Below are positions 37,622 to 46,394 of a stretch of 64,000 nucleotides of DNA, piece after piece (position 1 is the first letter of the stretch; each line of letters opens with the position of its first letter). This DNA is from Verrucomicrobiaceae bacterium (GTDB lineage: Bacteria; Verrucomicrobiota; Verrucomicrobiia; Verrucomicrobiales; Verrucomicrobiaceae). The notes beneath the pieces are model-generated. The model was not told the origin of the DNA, did no database searches, and saw nothing but the letters and a program-made list of their open reading frames with translations. The DNA lies in NCBI GenBank assembly GCA_027486585.1, contig JAIXOU010000027.1, positions 62,001 to 126,000 on the forward strand, given 5' to 3'. Both the position numbers and the translations under genes were made by a program.

Positions 37622-37891
37622 ATGCCTGAAGAAACAACCGACACCGTAGAGCGCAATCTCGGCGCCCAGCCACTAGATGCCCTGATGACCGAGCACTCAC
37701 TCGACAATCATGACATCGTCGCGGCCTGTGAAGAACCTCTGACGCACAAAGCCGTTCAACGCGGACGCAAAGGTCGAAGACTCACCACTCATATGCAGCG
37801 CCGTATCACGGCAGCGATGAATAAGACCATGAAGGTTCAAGGAAAAGCTTTGGAGAGTGAATGGAAGGTCAGTGACCTTTTCACCTACTAG
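37622..37891 (+). CDS. Small HTH-like protein
   Basis: 89 residues from the ATG at 37622; the frame opens at 37586, but the extra twelve residues look unlike coding sequence. The segment from LDALMTEHSL to AVQRGRKGRRLT and MQRRITAAMN follows the helix spacing of an XRE/Cro-like helix-turn-helix, though the glutamine-rich first helix motif is missing. It is basic and small, so a DNA-binding role is plausible. It is convergent with recR, 7 bp apart. Confidence 0.6.
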   Translation: MPEETTDTVERNLGAQPLDALMTEHSLDNHDIVAACEEPLTHKAVQRGRKGRRLTTHMQRRITAAMNKTMKVQGKALESEWKVSDLFTY

Positions 37892-37898
37892 AAAATCT

Positions 37899-38504
37899 TC
37901 ACACCGTCCGGCGACCCTGCAGAGCCTGATACAAAGTCAGCTCATCCACATGATCCAAACCACCGCCGGCAGGCATGCCCTGGGCTAGGCGGGAAACCGT
38001 CAGCCCCTCAGAGCGTAGTAGATCGTTAAGGTAGCTCGCCGTTGCTTCACCTTCGACATCCGAACCCACGGCAAGGATCACCTCCTCGACATGCAGAGTC
38101 TTCACCCGCTCGAGCAGGGGTTCGATCCGTAGATCATCAGGCGTCACATTGTCCAAAGGTGAAAGTTTACCGCCTAAAACGTGATACAACCCCTGGAAAG
38201 CGCCTGAACGCTCCAGCCGTAACACATCCGCAGCCTGCTCCACCACACAGATGATTTTTTGCTGGCGTTTGGGGCTCTGACAAAGCGCACAATCCGTGTC
38301 TTTTTCGATAAAAAAACCGCACTGATCACAGGCATGAACGCGGGCCATCAGATCGCCTAAAGCATCCATCAATGGCTCCACGCGTCCGCCATCCTGGAGC
38401 AGCCAAAGCACCAGTCGCTCCGCACTGCGTGGACCCAGGCCCGGCAGCGACTTGATCTGAGCGATCAATCGTTGCAGCGGCGGCGGGTAATCAAGTGCGG
38501 GCAT
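37899..38504 (-). CDS. recR: Recombination mediator protein RecR
   Basis: 201 residues, normal length. The N-terminal helix-hairpin-helix (IKSLPGLGPRSAERL) is followed by the zinc finger CDQCGF...CALC (fingers at residues ~56-75) and the Toprim domain (VVEQAADVL, GKLSPLDNV). It works with RecO to load RecA at gaps. It is 14 bp downstream of hisI, so the two may be co-transcribed. Confidence 0.95.
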   Translation of the reverse strand: MPALDYPPPLQRLIAQIKSLPGLGPRSAERLVLWLLQDGGRVEPLMDALGDLMARVHACDQCGFFIEKDTDCALCQSPKRQQKIICVVEQAADVLRLERSGAFQGLYHVLGGKLSPLDNVTPDDLRIEPLLERVKTLHVEEVILAVGSDVEGEATASYLNDLLRSEGLTVSRLAQGMPAGGGLDHVDELTLYQALQGRRTV

Positions 38505-38518
38505 CAGCGTGTTATCAT

Positions 38519-38935
38519 TTACTTTTCCAGCATGACCAGACCGCCTTCAGCGGGCGTGACCACTTTGCGGTAAAAACAATTGGATCGCTTCGTGTGGCAG
38601 CAGCCGCCGCCGTGTTGTTTCACCTTCAGGATCAGCGCGTCTTGATCACAATCCGTGCGGATTTCCAAAATCTCCTGAAACTCGCCACTGCTAGCGCCTT
38701 TGTGCCAGAGCGTCTTCCGGCTGCGGCTGTAATACACGGCCTGCCCTAGCTGCAAGGTCATGCGCAGAGACTCATCATTCATGTAGGCCAGCATCAGCGG
38801 CTCATTTGTCTCAGAATCGATCGCCATCGCGGCGATCAGACCGTGCTCATCAAATTTAGGTGCAAAAACAAGATCTTCTTCGATGGCATGCTTCGATTCA
38901 CGGCTGCCGAATTGATAGTCTGAGAGGGGTGTCAT
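38519..38935 (-). CDS. hisI: Phosphoribosyl-AMP cyclohydrolase
   Basis: 138 residues. Histidine biosynthesis step 3: opens the purine ring of PR-AMP. The family core runs from MLAYMNDESL to the metal-binding DCDQD and the C-terminal HGGGCCHTKRSNCF with its three cysteines. There is no fused HisE domain, so the pyrophosphohydrolase must be encoded elsewhere. Probably in one transcript with recR. Confidence 0.95.
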   Translation of the reverse strand: MTPLSDYQFGSRESKHAIEEDLVFAPKFDEHGLIAAMAIDSETNEPLMLAYMNDESLRMTLQLGQAVYYSRSRKTLWHKGASSGEFQEILEIRTDCDQDALILKVKQHGGGCCHTKRSNCFYRKVVTPAEGGLVMLEK

Positions 38936-39058
38936 GGGGAGTGTTCAGATAAACGCGCCAGCTCACTTTGCCAAAACGAAAATGCTTTTGTTCGACATCG
39001 GGCACCCACACGCTAAAAAGTCCGCTAACTTCACCCTCTGCCCAGCACACCCAGCCCC

Positions 39059-39700
39059 ATGACTCATCTACCAGGCTTCCTCCTCTCCTTTGAAGGCTCC
39101 GAAGGCTGTGGCAAGTCCACCCAGATCACCCTGCTGGCTGCTCATCTAAAGGCCCAAGGTCAAACCGTAGAAGTCATGCGCGAACCAGGCGGCACCGCCA
39201 TCGGTGAGCAGATCCGCCACCTCCTTCAGCATTCTAAAGAAGGCCAAACCCTTACGCCGGAAGCAGAACTCCTGCTCTTTGCCGCCAGCCGCGCGCAATT
39301 GGTGCGGGAAAAGGTCCGTCCCTTGCTGGAAGCAGGCGTCTTTGTCATCCTCGACCGCTTTTTAGATTCCACCACCGTTTATCAGGGCATCGCCCGCGGC
39401 TTACCCTTGGCAAGTGTTCAGGCCATCAATGCCTTTGCCGTCGGCAGCACTCTGCCTCATCTCACGGTGTTACTGGATCTAGATACAGAGACCGCATGGA
39501 GCCGCATCCATGCCACTGGCCGCGAGCTTGACCGCATGGAGAGTCAACCCCGCGCCTTCTTTGAAAAAGTACGCCAGGGCTATCTCCAGCAGGCAAAGGC
39601 CGAGCCAGAGCGCATCGTCATTGTCGATGCCGGCCGAAGTCCAGAAGCCATCCACGCCAGTCTTTTAACTTTGATCGAAACCCGCCGACATGCCCTTTAA
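39059..39700 (+). CDS. tmk: Thymidylate kinase
   Basis: 213 residues, typical length. P-loop FEGSEGCGKST (residues 11-21), the DR(F/Y) motif DRFLDST and the LID-region. It phosphorylates dTMP to dTDP. The stop overlaps the start of the holB gene by 11 bp, the common tmk-holB arrangement, so translation is coupled. The ATG follows the pyrimidine-rich CACCCAGCCCC and no Shine-Dalgarno sequence. Confidence 0.95.
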   Translation: MTHLPGFLLSFEGSEGCGKSTQITLLAAHLKAQGQTVEVMREPGGTAIGEQIRHLLQHSKEGQTLTPEAELLLFAASRAQLVREKVRPLLEAGVFVILDRFLDSTTVYQGIARGLPLASVQAINAFAVGSTLPHLTVLLDLDTETAWSRIHATGRELDRMESQPRAFFEKVRQGYLQQAKAEPERIVIVDAGRSPEAIHASLLTLIETRRHAL

Positions 39701-40685
39701 AACCGATCACGCCCTTTCTCTCCTCAAACGCGCCCAGCAGCTCCGTCGTCTGGGTCATGCCTACATGATCACTGGCCCCCGCGGCACCGATTTAGAAGGC
39801 TTTGCCACAAAAGTACTCAGCCTTATCAGCCCTGCCAGACACTCGACTCTGGAAGATTGGGCTCAGGAAGGAGCCGTCATCCTGCGCCCTCAAAGTAAAT
39901 CACGCCGCATCACCATCGGCGACGACGCCAGTGAAGTTGGCACCATCCGCTATCTCGAGCGCATGATCCACCGCACCACGGGGCCCAGCGGTTTTAAACT
40001 TGGCATCATCGTCGATGCCGAACGCATGAACGTACAGGCGCAGAATGCCTTTTTAAAAACACTCGAAGAGCCACCTGATCGTACCCTGCTGCTACTGCTC
40101 ACCTCGCAGCCCGGCCAACTCCTCACGACAATCCTCTCACGCGTCATCGAGATCCCGCTACTGCCGCCGGCCGAGGCTCGGAAGTTTGATGAACATGAGC
40201 AAAAGCTCCTTACCGTCCTCCAGCAGCTCGCCACCCGCGCCAGCGGCAGCATCTCAGCCGCCTTGGCCCTGAAGGCAGACTTTCAGGCCATCATCGATGC
40301 CCTTTACGATGAGATCAAAGAGGAGCAGGAAGCGGAGTTTGAGAAAGAGCAGGACCACTACAAACAAACCACAGACGGCTCATGGCTCAAACAGCGTGAA
40401 GAAGAAGTCACCGCTCAGATCGAAGCAGCCTACCTCCAGCGTCGGGACGCCCTCATGGATCTCATGCTCGCATGGATGGGCGACATCGCTCGTCAGCAGG
40501 TGGGCGCAGAACATCTCGATCTCAGCCAGTATCGGGAAGCTACCGCACAGCTAGCCCAACGTTGGTCCCCAGAAGACACCGCCAAGCGCATCCGCTACCT
40601 CCGTCAGCTTGACCAGCATCTACACACCAACGTCAATGAAGGCCTAGCACTTGAAGTCGCCTTCATTCAGGCCTTTGGGCGTTGA
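39690..40685 (+). CDS. holB: DNA polymerase III delta-prime-like subunit
   Basis: 331 residues. The AAA+ fold is recognised by VDAERMNVQAQNAFLKTLEEPP and by position after tmk. The P-loop is degenerate (ITGPRGTDLEG lacks the GKT/S), there is no zinc-binding cysteine cluster, and the SRC motif has become SRV. E. coli delta-prime is also ATPase-inactive, so a clamp-loader role still fits. The C-terminal ~100 residues are a coiled, acidic helical segment (EEQEAEFEKEQD) not usual for the family. Confidence 0.85.
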   Translation: MPFKTDHALSLLKRAQQLRRLGHAYMITGPRGTDLEGFATKVLSLISPARHSTLEDWAQEGAVILRPQSKSRRITIGDDASEVGTIRYLERMIHRTTGPSGFKLGIIVDAERMNVQAQNAFLKTLEEPPDRTLLLLLTSQPGQLLTTILSRVIEIPLLPPAEARKFDEHEQKLLTVLQQLATRASGSISAALALKADFQAIIDALYDEIKEEQEAEFEKEQDHYKQTTDGSWLKQREEEVTAQIEAAYLQRRDALMDLMLAWMGDIARQQVGAEHLDLSQYREATAQLAQRWSPEDTAKRIRYLRQLDQHLHTNVNEGLALEVAFIQAFGR

Positions 40686-40870
40686 AGAGGCATGACCGGT
40701 AATATTCACCTCAAGGTTGGGGGGCGGAAGACCTTTGAGTAGCGCCAGCCCACTCCTGATTCTAGCAGTCAAAGCGCGAAAGGTTCATCATCCCGCGTCG
40801 TCATCCGCCTCTTATCGTATCGACGCTCCACGTGTGATCTGAGGAACCGCAGAAACACTTAGCGAAACCT

Positions 40871-43657
40871 TTACCAACTCACACGGAAGCCTGCGAGCAG
40901 GGTTTGGCTTTCGTAATTGCGGCGGAACAGCTGTGCCTGATAGGCGAGGTAGATGGCGTAACGATTCCAGGCGACATTAATACCTGCAGTGACGAGCGCG
41001 CTGTCGCGTCCGATAGATGGGCCATATACGGTAAAGGGACTGCCAGCGCCATTAGCGAAACTTGAACTCATAGCGAGCGCGTTATCCAGGAACTCATGTT
41101 GCCATTGCAGACTAAGGGATGGGGTGACTAGGGCATCGCCACAGCGGGTCGTGTAAGCGGCACGCAGACCAATGCGTGATCGTAACGAACTCTGATTCTG
41201 TGAGTCGAAGCTCAGTGGTTGCAGTGAATCAGATTCATTAAAGCCGTCGATGCTGACGGCGCTATAAAGCAGAGAAGCCATGGGGGTGAGGGTCCATTGA
41301 TCCATGTAGATGTCATAACCCGTACCGAGGTAGGCATCGAAACTCGAACTGCTGGTGCTGCCTTTAGCGATACCTCCCAGTGCGCCACGTTCAGTGTCGT
41401 AGTTGTTGTAGCTGCCGCCTACCATGAACTCGGTGTAAAAGGAACCTCTTTGGTACATAGCATAGACGGCTGAGCGCACGCCATCAGCCGAGAGAGAACC
41501 ACCGCCCGTAAGATCGCTGCTGGATCGAGCATAACCTAGAGTAACACCAAGCACCCAATGCTCATCCAAACGCACATCGACACCGATGGTGCTACCGACC
41601 GACTGCACATCAAAACCATTGGCATTCGAGGTATCTCCGAGGCTGGCGTATTGGCCTGTCGCATTGGCAAAGAAGCCATAGCGGCTGTCATCAGGTGAGA
41701 TCGTTGGAGAAATCGAACCGCCAAGCACAACATCTTTACCGCTGGTGTAAGCAGGGGCTTGGCTCCGCCCCACATTGCGGATGGAAGCCAGACGCTGCTG
41801 CACGCTGAGCACTTCAGTATCGAGCTGGGCAAAGGAGATGCTGTAGATGGCCGTCAGCTCTTCTGGAGCGATTTTGTCGAGCTGATGAGGCACGGCGTTG
41901 ATGTTAAGATTGTTGAGGTAATTCAGCACCGCCGTCTGCCGCACATCAGTCAAAGCAGAATCCAACGCGCCAGCCGTGGCTGTTTGATTCGGCGTGAGCG
42001 GGATGGGGCTCAGCGCATTTTGAAAACTGTTCTGCACGGCATTCACCACAACAGTCGTCGGTGAGTAAACGACGACAAGTTTCACTAAAGTGCCAGGGCC
42101 GGCGAAGGGATTGATTACCGTGGCGAAAGGGGCTGTGACACTGCCTGCATGAATGATGTCAAAGCTGCTACCCAAGGCAGGGCGTGCTCCACCAGGTGTC
42201 GTTATTTGCAGGGCACCGCCCAGATTAGCCGCTCCGCTGATGATCAACTGATCATGGTTAGCTGGAGTCACAAGCTGCGTGACGAGCAGACCGCTGCCGC
42301 CCTGCGTATAGCTACCGACAATGTTAAGTGCACCCACCGCATTGCCTGGATTGACGGCTCCATTGTTGACCACTGATCCGGTGATGCTGCCAGTGCCATT
42401 GAGATTGCCACCGAGCGCGACATTGACCAAGGGTGAAACGAGGGATCCGGTCATGAAGAGCGTGCCGCTGTTGATGTTCACTGGACCTGTAACGTTGGCA
42501 ATGCCCGATAGTCCGAGCGTACCCGCACCAGTCTTGGTCAGGCTACTTGTGCTAGCGACGCTCCCACTGAAGAGTGCTCCGGCAGTGTTACTCACATTCA
42601 CTGTGGGTATCGCGCCAGTGAAAGCCAAATTGCTGGTGACCGTGAACAAGCCAGCACCGCTATTAACACTGATAGCAGCATTGCCACCGATGCTCAGTGT
42701 ATTGGCTCCGGCAATGGTCACTGCTGCCGTGTCATTGATCGTGAGAGTGTTAATCGCGAAATTGGCACCGAGGGTGGTGCTTTGATTGGCCGCGCCCGTG
42801 GCGGAAAAGGAAATGTCATCCGCCACCGAGGGAATGAGGCCCGCCGCACTACCCACCGAGTCGCTGGCCCAATTTCCAACCGAGGTCCATTGCCCATTCA
42901 TCGTCCCCAGCCAATGTGTCGGCCCGATCAGAAGTGGCACGATGTTGATGGCGTTATTATCCATCGTCACCGCGCCATTCAAGGCCAGAGCACGTCCATC
43001 CATACTGGCTCCTGTATTCAGCGTGATGGAAGTAGCCGCCATGATCGTGCCCGAAAAAGCCGAGTTCACCCCGATAGTAGCAGAACTGCCGACCTGCCAG
43101 AAGATGTTCCCCGGTTGTGCACCATTGATCAGATTGATCATGCTGCCGACCGAAGTGATAAGGGTGGATCCAGCCTGAAAAATCCAGACGGCATTCGGGT
43201 TGCCCAGCGCATCCAGCGTCAAGGTGCCCTTGATCCCAAAGGACGAAGTGTCCGTGTGTACGCCGGGCGCAAGGGTGAGTCCGCCGAGATCAAAGATTGG
43301 GGCATAGCTGATCGTCGGCAGTCGGCCTGCAGCGTCATTGTAAGCAATGAGTAGATCGCTTTTCCCGACTAGGGTGACGCCATCTCCCGCATGATTAGTC
43401 CCCGTCTGGATTACTGTGCCAAAGCCAGTGATAGTTGAGGTCGGTAAGCTTCCCACATCTCCGATGATGGTGGTCGCTCCTGTGTTTGTAATCCCCGAGC
43501 CTGCTAGAACGCCGAAATCAAAAGCCTGCCCCAGATTGATGGGAGCCTCCGTGCCCGCCAATTCGAAGTCGGTGAGTGCTGTGACAAAAAGGATGCAGCA
43601 CCAGCAGGTTTTCCGCGTGATTTTCGACAATGATTTCAGGAAAAGGGAGCTATTCAT
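40871..43657 (-). CDS. Autotransporter with ice-binding-type (DUF3494) passenger domain
   Basis: 928 residues. An export segment is at the N-terminus (residues 1-35). Then a DUF3494 ice-binding-like domain runs to about 245, with AVWIFQAGSTL, GNIFWQVGSSATIG and FSGTIMAATSITLNTGA motifs. A passenger of autotransporter-type repeats (SLTKTGAGTLGLSG and similar) follows. The C-terminal ~270 residues form an autotransporter beta-barrel that ends in Trp. The protein would display its passenger on the cell surface. Binding of ice or another crystalline or polymeric surface is a family-based inference. It stands alone with a 185-bp gap after it. Confidence 0.85.
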   Translation of the reverse strand: MNSSLFLKSLSKITRKTCWCCILFVTALTDFELAGTEAPINLGQAFDFGVLAGSGITNTGATTIIGDVGSLPTSTITGFGTVIQTGTNHAGDGVTLVGKSDLLIAYNDAAGRLPTISYAPIFDLGGLTLAPGVHTDTSSFGIKGTLTLDALGNPNAVWIFQAGSTLITSVGSMINLINGAQPGNIFWQVGSSATIGVNSAFSGTIMAATSITLNTGASMDGRALALNGAVTMDNNAINIVPLLIGPTHWLGTMNGQWTSVGNWASDSVGSAAGLIPSVADDISFSATGAANQSTTLGANFAINTLTINDTAAVTIAGANTLSIGGNAAISVNSGAGLFTVTSNLAFTGAIPTVNVSNTAGALFSGSVASTSSLTKTGAGTLGLSGIANVTGPVNINSGTLFMTGSLVSPLVNVALGGNLNGTGSITGSVVNNGAVNPGNAVGALNIVGSYTQGGSGLLVTQLVTPANHDQLIISGAANLGGALQITTPGGARPALGSSFDIIHAGSVTAPFATVINPFAGPGTLVKLVVVYSPTTVVVNAVQNSFQNALSPIPLTPNQTATAGALDSALTDVRQTAVLNYLNNLNINAVPHQLDKIAPEELTAIYSISFAQLDTEVLSVQQRLASIRNVGRSQAPAYTSGKDVVLGGSISPTISPDDSRYGFFANATGQYASLGDTSNANGFDVQSVGSTIGVDVRLDEHWVLGVTLGYARSSSDLTGGGSLSADGVRSAVYAMYQRGSFYTEFMVGGSYNNYDTERGALGGIAKGSTSSSSFDAYLGTGYDIYMDQWTLTPMASLLYSAVSIDGFNESDSLQPLSFDSQNQSSLRSRIGLRAAYTTRCGDALVTPSLSLQWQHEFLDNALAMSSSFANGAGSPFTVYGPSIGRDSALVTAGINVAWNRYAIYLAYQAQLFRRNYESQTLLAGFRVSW

Positions 43658-43784
43658 GGGTCGGTCAGAGGAGTTGTGGTTTACCGTCCTAGAACTCTAC
43701 CCCTCCCGAAACTTTGTTATCTATGGGTCAATCCCCCATGTTCTTTGCTCAAGAGAGGAATTGCGGTGAAGGTTGTCAATCGGG

Positions 43785-43800
43785 TGTGAAACGTCTCACC
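43785..43800. promoter_or_regulatory. CRP/FNR-like partial palindrome
   Basis: TGTGA-N6-TCACC, one base short of a perfect CRP-type dyad. It lies in the gap between the divergent autotransporter and lipoprotein genes (43658-43909). Confidence 0.3.
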
Positions 43801-43909
43801 TGCACAACCATTCCAGGAGCGCAAAGAGGGATGAGCTCCAAGACAAAATAAAAGTGGTCAATTGCAAACAGGCTGAATAACCTGGTAAGGGGACCGTCCT
43901 ACTGATGCC

Positions 43910-44149
43910 ATGAAAAAGCATCTTCAGAACACCGTCTTTGCCCTTCTCCTCCTGAGCTTTGGCTCTAGTTGCACTACCGCCTATGATCAATATGGCCGAC
44001 CACGCCAAGTCGTAGAACCAGGCGCAGCCTTAATCGGTGCCGCTGCGGTCGGTCTTATTGCCTACAGCCTTGCCAACAACAACAACGGTCGCCGCTATCA
44101 ACGCAATCACCACCATTCCGGCTATTACAACCGGAACCAGTGCTATTAA
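43910..44149 (+). CDS. Small glycine/asparagine-rich lipoprotein
   Basis: 79 residues. The signal peptide ends at a lipobox-like GSSC (Cys21). A short hydrophobic segment (ALIGAAAVGLIAYSLA) and a His/Asn/Tyr-rich tail follow. It resembles the glycine-zipper type lipoproteins, as does the larger gene at 45836. The function is unknown; envelope stability is a guess. Confidence 0.7.
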   Translation: MKKHLQNTVFALLLLSFGSSCTTAYDQYGRPRQVVEPGAALIGAAAVGLIAYSLANNNNGRRYQRNHHHSGYYNRNQCY

Positions 44150-44230
44150 TTAACAACCACGTTTTGAGTCAAATCCTCGGAAAAGGTACTTTTGCGCCCC
44201 CCTGAGTCAAAAAAGTCGAGGTTTCTTTGC

Positions 44231-44248
44231 TTGTGAAATTTTTCACAA
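44231..44248. promoter_or_regulatory. Rex-type operator upstream of nuoF
   Basis: An 18-bp palindrome, TTGTGAAATTTTTCACAA, with perfect 8-bp arms and a 2-bp centre. It agrees at every fixed position with the Rex consensus TTGTGAA-N4-TTCACAA. It is 40 bp upstream of the nuoF ATG. Rex binds NAD+ or NADH and represses redox genes when NADH is low. The core also satisfies TGTGA-N6-TCACA, so a CRP/FNR-type regulator is the alternative. Confidence 0.7.
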
Positions 44249-44288
44249 AGCCACTTGCCCGTCTCTATCGTAGTTGGATACTAAACCC

Positions 44289-45680
44289 ATGGCAGTCCAG
44301 TACCTCCCCGGCAAAGAGCCCCATTCCCGCGAAAAGCGTCTGATCTTCAAAAACATCGACCGTGTCGGTTACGACCCGTCCATCGAATGCTACCTGAAGG
44401 ACGGTGGTTATGAGCAGATGAAGGCTGCACTGAAGATGGAGAAAAGTGCCATCATCAACGAAGTCAAAGCTAGCGGCCTGCGTGGTCGTGGCGGCGCAGG
44501 CTTCCCTACTGGCGTGAAGTGGGGTTTCATCCCGCCTACCAATACCAAGCCTGTCTACCTGATCTGCAATGCCGATGAATCGGAGCCAGGCACTTTCAAA
44601 GATCGCTACATCCTGCATCAGGATCCACATCAGCTCATTGAAGGCATGGCCATCGCCTGCTTTGCGGTAAATGCCAAGCTAGCGTACATTTACATTCGCG
44701 AGGAATTCCCGCACGCGGCGAAGATCGTCGAAAAAGCCATCGCCGAAGCCAAGGCCAACGGCTTCCTCGGCAAAAACATCCTCGGAACTGGCTTTGATTG
44801 TGAGATCTACGTGCATCGCGGTGCAGGTGCCTACATTTGCGGAGAAGAGACAGGCTTGATTGAATCACTGGAAGGCAAGCGCCCTTACCCGCGCATCAAG
44901 CCTCCTTACTTCCCTGCTGCCCTCGGCCTCTACATGAGTCCGACTATCGTTAACAATGTTGAGTCTCTTTGCCATGTGAAGCACATCATCCAGATGAGTG
45001 GTGCGGAATATGCCAAACTCGGCACGCCAAACAACACAGGCACACGCATCCTTTGCGTGAGTGGAGACGTCGTCAATCCAGGTTACTACGAGGTTGAAGT
45101 GGGCAAAGTCACCATGGGTGAAGTCATCAACGTTCTTTGTGGCGGACTCAAACCAGGGCGCAAACTGAAGGCAATCATTCCTGGCGGTAGTTCATCCAAA
45201 GTGTTACGTGCAGACGAAACCTATAAACTCAAAGATGGCCGTGAGATCGGCATCATGGACATCCCCATGGACTTTGACACCATGGCGCAATGCGGAACCA
45301 TGGCCGGCTCGGGAGGCGTCATCATTATGGATGACAGTCGCAGCATGACTTGGGTCATCAATAACCTGAACAATTTCTACGCCCACGAAAGCTGTGGTCA
45401 GTGCACCCCTTGCCGCGAAGGCAGCCTGTGGATGAAAAAGATCAGCGACCGTATCGTCGGCGGCACGGCCAGCCCAGATGACGTGGATACCCTGGAAACT
45501 GTGGCGAATCAGATCGAAGGCAAAACCATCTGCGCCTTTGGCGAAGCCGCTTCCTGGCCGACTCAAAGCTTCATCAAGAAGTTCCGCGATGAACTCAAAG
45601 GGGACTGCAAAACTGAACTGACCGGAAAAATTGTCTCCGACGAAGGACTCGTTGCCTCCGCTAAGCTCGTGAAAGCTTGA
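44289..45680 (+). CDS. nuoF: NADH-quinone oxidoreductase subunit F-like protein
   Basis: 463 residues from the ATG at 44289; an in-frame TTG at 44274 would add five. The FMN site GRGGAGFPTG, the NADH-site GAGAYICGEETG, the 4Fe-4S motif CGQCTPCREG and the last cysteine in TICAFGEA are all intact. It oxidises NADH and passes electrons to an iron-sulfur chain in complex I or in related bifurcating hydrogenases or formate dehydrogenases. No nuoE, nuoG or other subunit is within the window; both neighbours are small lipoproteins. The Rex-type palindrome upstream suggests control by NADH/NAD+. A possible GATACT -10 at 44277 would make the mRNA nearly leaderless. Confidence 0.92.
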   Translation: MAVQYLPGKEPHSREKRLIFKNIDRVGYDPSIECYLKDGGYEQMKAALKMEKSAIINEVKASGLRGRGGAGFPTGVKWGFIPPTNTKPVYLICNADESEPGTFKDRYILHQDPHQLIEGMAIACFAVNAKLAYIYIREEFPHAAKIVEKAIAEAKANGFLGKNILGTGFDCEIYVHRGAGAYICGEETGLIESLEGKRPYPRIKPPYFPAALGLYMSPTIVNNVESLCHVKHIIQMSGAEYAKLGTPNNTGTRILCVSGDVVNPGYYEVEVGKVTMGEVINVLCGGLKPGRKLKAIIPGGSSSKVLRADETYKLKDGREIGIMDIPMDFDTMAQCGTMAGSGGVIIMDDSRSMTWVINNLNNFYAHESCGQCTPCREGSLWMKKISDRIVGGTASPDDVDTLETVANQIEGKTICAFGEAASWPTQSFIKKFRDELKGDCKTELTGKIVSDEGLVASAKLVKA

Positions 45681-45697
45681 GTTTTGTGATCAGTGGC

Positions 45698-45722
45698 CGC
45701 CCATCTTCAGGATGGGCGTTTT
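45698..45722 (+). terminator. Terminator after nuoF
   Basis: An 8-bp stem CGCCCATC / GATGGGCG with a 5-base loop is followed by TTTT. A wider GCCGCC / GGCGGC pairing around it offers an alternative fold. Confidence 0.75.
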
Positions 45723-45835
45723 GGCGGCTCTTTTTAGGAGGCACAAAAAAAAATGCTTTTTGAATGAATGATTCTGTCAGACTCGCGTCTGAGAGTTTGC
45801 TGATATTGAGGCAGCCTATCCAAACAAAAAACATC

Positions 45836-46342
45836 ATGAAAACATCCCTTCGTCATCTGGCTACTGTCGGTGTCCTTGGTATCGCCCTGACTTTCACCTC
45901 CTGCGTGAGCCCCTACTATGATGGCGGGTATTACGGTGGCCCCGGTCCAGGCCAACAGCGTGGCACGGTCGTTGGCGCTCTAGGTGGTGGCGCGGTCGGT
46001 GGGATCATTGGCAATCAGAGCGGTCGTGGTCTTGAAGGTGCCGCCATCGGCGCTCTTCTAGGCGGTTTGGCAGGATCTACGCTCGGTGCTAGTAACGATC
46101 AGCGCTATTACGGCAACAATGTCGGCTATTTTGGTCGTCCAGCTCCAGTCATGTATCGCCGTGTTGGTTATGGTTACGGAGGCCCCATCGGCTACGGCAA
46201 TCCTTGCTATGGTGGCCGCTCCAGCTTTACCAGCATCTCCGTTGGCTCTGGTTTCGGTGGTGGCTGCGGTCCGCGCGGTTTCGGTGGAGGCCCCTTCATT
46301 GGAGGCGGATTCAACCGTGGCTTAGGCAACTCCTGCTGGTAA
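45836..46342 (+). CDS. Glycine-zipper lipoprotein
   Basis: 168 residues from the ATG at 45836; the frame opens at 45764, but this start gives a lipoprotein signal ending in TSC. A glycine-zipper repeat (VVGALGGGAVGGIIGNQSG to GALLGGLAG) spans ~30 residues, as in outer-membrane Omp/SlyB-like proteins. The C-terminus is Gly/Tyr-rich low-complexity. It closes with a terminator shared with the convergent SWIM gene. Confidence 0.85.
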   Translation: MKTSLRHLATVGVLGIALTFTSCVSPYYDGGYYGGPGPGQQRGTVVGALGGGAVGGIIGNQSGRGLEGAAIGALLGGLAGSTLGASNDQRYYGNNVGYFGRPAPVMYRRVGYGYGGPIGYGNPCYGGRSSFTSISVGSGFGGGCGPRGFGGGPFIGGGFNRGLGNSCW

Positions 46343-46365
46343 AACTTAAACCCACAAACTCAGTG

Positions 46366-46394
46366 AAGCCCGGTCAAATCGACCGGGCTTTTTT
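46366..46394. terminator. Bidirectional terminator overlapping the SWIM stop codon
   Basis: Ten-base arms AAGCCCGGTC / GACCGGGCTT around a 5-base loop, with T runs on the plus side. The stop of the convergent SWIM gene (46374-46376) lies inside the hairpin. Confidence 0.85.

Noticed and set aside
42782-43354. 190-residue frame antisense to the autotransporter gene
   Set aside because: A by-product of the repetitive Gly/Thr/Ser codons on the other strand; Arg/His-rich with no domain.
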